Below, piece after piece: positions 7,105 through 9,592 of a stretch of 9,592 nt of DNA (its first letter is position 1; each line of letters starts with the position of its first letter). The position numbers were made by a program, and so were the translations under genes. The DNA is taken from the NCBI GenBank assembly GCA_046726955.1, contig JBKPBQ010000259.1:1-9592 (forward strand), written 5' to 3'. Source of the stretch: CAVPGH01 sp046726955 (GTDB lineage Bacteria; Acidobacteriota; Vicinamibacteria; Fen-336). The notes under the pieces are model-generated. The model did no database searches. It was not told the DNA's origin and saw only the letters and a program-made list of their open reading frames with translations.

Positions 7105-7123
7105 GCGGCGGCGCAGCCGCCGC
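7105..7123 (+). terminator. GC hairpin downstream of rnpB, possible weak terminator
   Basis: GCGGCGGC (7105-7112), a 3-nt loop and GCCGCCGC (7116-7123) form a perfect 8-bp all-GC stem. It begins 8 nt after the end of rnpB. The U-rich stretch TTTTCTT lies before the stem rather than after it, and only GATTTCC follows. It is therefore not a textbook intrinsic terminator. It may act as a 3' processing or stability element, or allow readthrough into the epimerase gene. Confidence 0.45.
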
Positions 7124-7144
7124 GATTTCCGTTGCCAACGATCT

Positions 7145-7150
7145 GGAGAG
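7145..7150 (+). promoter_or_regulatory. Ribosome binding site that decides the epimerase TTG start
   Basis: GGAGAG lies 8 nt before the TTG at 7159, ideal spacing. The frame could also open at a TTG at 7132, but that one has no purine-rich site and falls just after the post-rnpB hairpin. Confidence 0.7.
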
Positions 7151-7158
7151 TTGCCATC

Positions 7159-8094
7159 TTGAGAATCCTCGTCACGGGCGGTGCCGGCTTCATCGGCAGC
7201 CACCTCGCGGAGTCGTTCGTGCGCGCCGGCCACCGCGTGCGGGTCCTCGACGACTTCTCGTCCGGCCACCGCGACAACCTGCGCCCGGTCCGGGACGACG
7301 TGGAGGTGCTGCGCGGCGACTGCGCGGACGCGCGCACGGCGGCCCGGGCGGTCCGGGGGATCGAGGCCGTGTTCCACGAGGGCGCGGTGCCGAGCGTCGC
7401 CCGCTCCGTGAAGGAGCCCGCGGCGTCCCACCGCGCGAACGCCACCGCCACCCTGGCCATGCTCGTGGCCGCGCGCGACGCGGGCGTCCGGCGGTTCGTG
7501 TACGCCGGCTCCTCGTCGGTGTACGGCGACGCGCCCAGGCTGCCCAAGACGGAGGAGATGCCGACGCGGCCGCTCTCACCCTACGCGGTCGGCAAGACGA
7601 CGGGCGAGCACTACGTGCGGATCTTCGCCTCCCTTTACGGGATGGAGACGCTCACCCTCCGTTACTTCAACGTGTTCGGACCACGGCAGGCGGCGGGGTC
7701 GCCCTACAGCGGCGTCATCAGCCTGTTCGCCAAGGCCCTCTTCCGCGGAGAGACGCCGGTCATCTACGGAGACGGCCGGCAGAGCCGCGACTTCACGTAC
7801 GTGGACAACGTGGTGGAAGCGAACCGGCGGGCGCTGCGCGCGAAGGGGCTGCGCGGCCAGGCCGTGAACGTGGCCATGGGCCGCCGCGTCACGCTCAACG
7901 CCCTTCTCGACCGGATGGCGCGGCAGCTCGGCGTGCGCGTCCGAGCCAAGCACGGTCCGGCCCGCCCGGGCGATGTGCGCCACAGCCTCGCCGACATCCG
8001 CCTCGCGCGGAAGCTCCTCGGCTATCGGCCGATCGTGGACTTCGAGACGGGCCTGGCGCGCACGCTCGACTGGTACCGCGGCGTCTACCGCTGA
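7159..8094 (+). CDS. NAD-dependent sugar-nucleotide epimerase (extended SDR, UDP-glucose 4-epimerase type)
   Basis: From the TTG at 7159 the protein has 311 residues and begins MRILVTGGAGFIGSH, the canonical N-terminus of the family. This and the well-placed GGAGAG are why I chose this start over 7132. The NAD-binding glycine motif is GGAGFIG (7-13). The catalytic set is SSSVYG (118-123) with YAVGK (Y142, K146). LRYFNVFGPRQ (167-177), YGDGRQSRDFTYVDNVVEA (203-221) and DVRHSLADI...LGYRP (272-291) are typical of UDP-hexose and UDP-HexNAc 4-epimerases. The enzyme should interconvert UDP-glucose/galactose or their N-acetyl forms in the cytoplasm, feeding polysaccharide or glycan synthesis. The exact sugar is not determinable here. 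It follows rnpB with no clear promoter of its own, and its 3' end overlaps the converging peptidase gene by 10 nt. Confidence 0.92.
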   Translation: MRILVTGGAGFIGSHLAESFVRAGHRVRVLDDFSSGHRDNLRPVRDDVEVLRGDCADARTAARAVRGIEAVFHEGAVPSVARSVKEPAASHRANATATLAMLVAARDAGVRRFVYAGSSSVYGDAPRLPKTEEMPTRPLSPYAVGKTTGEHYVRIFASLYGMETLTLRYFNVFGPRQAAGSPYSGVISLFAKALFRGETPVIYGDGRQSRDFTYVDNVVEANRRALRAKGLRGQAVNVAMGRRVTLNALLDRMARQLGVRVRAKHGPARPGDVRHSLADIRLARKLLGYRPIVDFETGLARTLDWYRGVYR

Positions 8095-9353
8095 ACCGGC
8101 GCCGCGGCGAGCGGCCTCGACTCCACCGCTTTCAGGTAGTCCTCCCAGCTCTTCTGGAGCTCCGGATAGCTGAGCGCGATCGAGACGGGCAGCGCCTCCT
8201 CGGCGGGCAGCCGGTCGGAGAGCGCGGCCACGAGCCGGAGCAGGCCAGGCTCGCCGCGCTTGCGGATGATGTGGGCAACGGCGGAAAGGCTCTGCGCGTA
8301 GGCGACGCCGGCCTGCGCCTCGCTCAGGTTTCGGAAGGGTCCCTCGAGGGTCAGCAGGTTCGGCAGCCGCCCCGCCCGGGCGAGAGGTACGAGCACCACG
8401 TCCTCGCGCGCGGGGTCGCCGCCCTCGAGCCACTGCGCGATGCCTTCCTGGAGCCAGACCGGGCAGTTGTTCCCGGTGCGCGACGCCACGAACGAGTGCG
8501 CGAGCTCGTGCCGCAGGACCTGCTGGAGACGCGGGTTCGGCAGCTCGAGGCCGGCGGCGGGAATGCGTATCGTGCCGTCGTTCCACCCTTCGGCCCACTC
8601 GGGGGCTCGCGTCTGCTCCGCGAACGAGCTGTCGGTCTGCACGACGACCGTGATCGGTGCGTCGGGGGAGAAACCGAGGCGCTTCTTGTGGTCGGCGTAG
8701 GCCTCGGTGAGGATCTTCAGGACCGCCGCCCCCAGCGCTTCGCGCGGGCTTCCCTCGTAGCGGATGCGGAAGTGCGCGTCGGCGTAGGTCGGGGCGAGGG
8801 AGAGCAGCTTCTGCTCGATCAACGGATCGTGCCGGATCGTGAGGCTGCGCCGGTATTCCTCCTCGGCTCGCAGACGCTCGCCGAGCGCCAGCATCGCGTC
8901 TCCGAGGACGGCGTGGGCGCCGGGATCGCGGTTGTCCAGGCGCACGGCCTTCTCCGCGCTCTCGCGAGCGCGGCCGGCTTCGCCGAGCGCGAGCTGCGCC
9001 TGGGCGAGGGCGCGCAGCGCGGGTACGGAGGCGGGATCGCGGAAGAGCGCGAGGCGCGCGTAGCGCAGGGCCTCGCCGGGATCGCCGGCGGCGAGCCGCT
9101 CGCGGCTGCGCACCACGTCCGGCTCCAGGACGACGCCTCCCTCCATCGGCTGCTCGACCTTCTTCACGACGTCGCGGGGGAGGCCGAAGATCCCGCCGTC
9201 CTTCTGGTAGCGGACCTCCGCTCCTTCGTACCAGGCCCGGTCCGCCTCGATCACGCGGCCGTTCGTGAGCGTGATGGTGTCGGCGGCGCTCTGACGAGCG
9301 AGGAGGAGAGACAGGGCCAGGAGGAGGAAGTACGACGACCGCGCGCGGGGCAC
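8085..9353 (-). CDS. Secreted TPR-containing peptidase MA-like metalloprotease
   Basis: The protein has 422 residues and starts at GTG, 2 nt after the stop of the SPOR-domain gene. Residues 1-24 form a signal peptide (SSYFLLLALSLLLARQSAA). A short N-terminal domain (25-68) has the DTITLTNGRVIEAD...G-x-V-x-Y pattern common in small secreted domains. TPR-like helices span about 78-180. The peptidase region (about 190-415) carries LRHELAHSFVA with zinc ligands H282 and H286 and catalytic E283. The WLQEGIAQWLEG motif supplies a third ligand E303, 17 residues on. This is the arrangement of gluzincins of the MA clan, and all key residues are intact. The expected role is a periplasmic or surface-attached protease; its target is unknown. 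The pairing with a SPOR-domain protein hints at the cell envelope. No good Shine-Dalgarno is seen before the GTG, so coupled translation with the upstream gene is likely. Confidence 0.85.
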   Translation of the reverse strand: MPRARSSYFLLLALSLLLARQSAADTITLTNGRVIEADRAWYEGAEVRYQKDGGIFGLPRDVVKKVEQPMEGGVVLEPDVVRSRERLAAGDPGEALRYARLALFRDPASVPALRALAQAQLALGEAGRARESAEKAVRLDNRDPGAHAVLGDAMLALGERLRAEEEYRRSLTIRHDPLIEQKLLSLAPTYADAHFRIRYEGSPREALGAAVLKILTEAYADHKKRLGFSPDAPITVVVQTDSSFAEQTRAPEWAEGWNDGTIRIPAAGLELPNPRLQQVLRHELAHSFVASRTGNNCPVWLQEGIAQWLEGGDPAREDVVLVPLARAGRLPNLLTLEGPFRNLSEAQAGVAYAQSLSAVAHIIRKRGEPGLLRLVAALSDRLPAEEALPVSIALSYPELQKSWEDYLKAVESRPLAAAPVQR

Positions 9354-9355
9354 GG

Positions 9356-9592
9356 TCAGGGCAGGAGGGCGGCCGCGGGCGATACCTTGGGGGAGGCTCC
9401 TCCCTGGCGGAAGTATTCCGGAAGCGACAGCAGTGCCGCGGTGGCCCGGTCCTGGCTGTCGTAGAGGCCCCAGCAGATGCGGTAGCAGGCCTTGCCGCGG
9501 TAGTTGACGGGAAGGATGAACAGCTCGGACGAGGAGACGTTGTCGAGCGCCTTCTGCACCGTGTCGCCCGAGCAGGCGACCAGCACCTGCAC
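9356..9592 (-). CDS. SPOR-domain protein, C-terminal part (5' end outside window)
   Basis: Only the last 78-79 residues are in the window. The frame is open to the right edge, and the GTG at the very edge is unlikely to be the true start. VQVLVACSGDTVQKALDNV, FILPVNYRGKACYRICWGLYD and the run of small residues with DRATAALLSLPEYF match the SPOR fold (PF05036): a beta strand, a helix, a strand with G-x-x-x-YR, and a helix. SPOR domains bind denuded septal peptidoglycan, so the full protein is probably periplasmic or membrane-anchored. Unlike many SPOR proteins, it has two extra cysteines in the domain (ACSGD and KACYRICW give three in total). The peptidase gene follows 2 nt downstream, which indicates one operon. 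Confidence 0.75.
   Translation of the reverse strand: MQVLVACSGDTVQKALDNVSSSELFILPVNYRGKACYRICWGLYDSQDRATAALLSLPEYFRQGGASPKVSPAAALLP

Noticed and set aside
6687..7138. Several minus-strand frames across rnpB.
   Set aside because: They are antisense to a conserved structured RNA and have no recognisable motifs.
7576..8598. A 340-codon minus-strand frame across the epimerase and peptidase genes.
   Set aside because: It is antisense to the epimerase and out of frame with the peptidase, and has Arg/Ala-rich shadow composition.

Overview
The window is a very GC-rich, densely packed chromosomal segment from a diderm bacterium. Evidence for an outer membrane is indirect: Sec signal peptides on enzymes and on a solute-binding domain expected in a periplasm, and a SPOR domain. 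The style (high GC, a CehA/McbA-like PHP enzyme, a TPR-bearing MA-type peptidase) recalls Acidobacteriota and neighbouring phyla. That placement is an impression, not a result. I see no insertion sequences, tRNAs, CRISPR arrays or phage genes.

Layout. (1) 2-760 (+): the 3' part of a sugar phosphate isomerase/epimerase-like TIM barrel, cut by the window's left edge. (2) 764-6560 (-): a tight four-gene operon, read right to left. It encodes a cytoplasmic GH63/MGH1-like alpha-glycosidase, a secreted PHP-family metallohydrolase, a natural fusion of a sugar-binding protein with a MalF-type permease, and a MalG-type permease. The junctions are a 3-nt gap, a GTGA overlap and an ATGA overlap. (3) 6561-6700: a divergent intergenic region with a good rnpB promoter on the + strand and a dyad plus a direct repeat that could serve the operon. 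(4) 6701-7097 (+): class A RNase P RNA (rnpB), followed by a GC hairpin. (5) 7159-8094 (+): an NAD-dependent sugar-nucleotide epimerase with a TTG start. (6) 8085-9592 (-): a SPOR-domain protein cut by the right edge, then a secreted TPR/HExxH peptidase 2 nt downstream. The peptidase gene and the epimerase gene overlap tail-to-tail by 10 nt.

How the genes may work together. The four-gene operon looks like a carbohydrate uptake and breakdown unit. The PHP enzyme would act in the periplasm, the fused binding domain would hand a sugar or glycoside to the two-permease channel, and the cytoplasmic GH63-like enzyme would cleave it. The converging isomerase gene could process the released sugar. No ABC ATPase is present here, so one would have to be shared or encoded elsewhere. 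Relatives of the GH63 enzyme act on glucosylglycerate or mannosylglycerate, so a compatible-solute glycoside is one possible substrate. This is inference only. The most distinctive item is the binding protein-permease fusion, which carries an extra transmembrane helix that makes its topology work.
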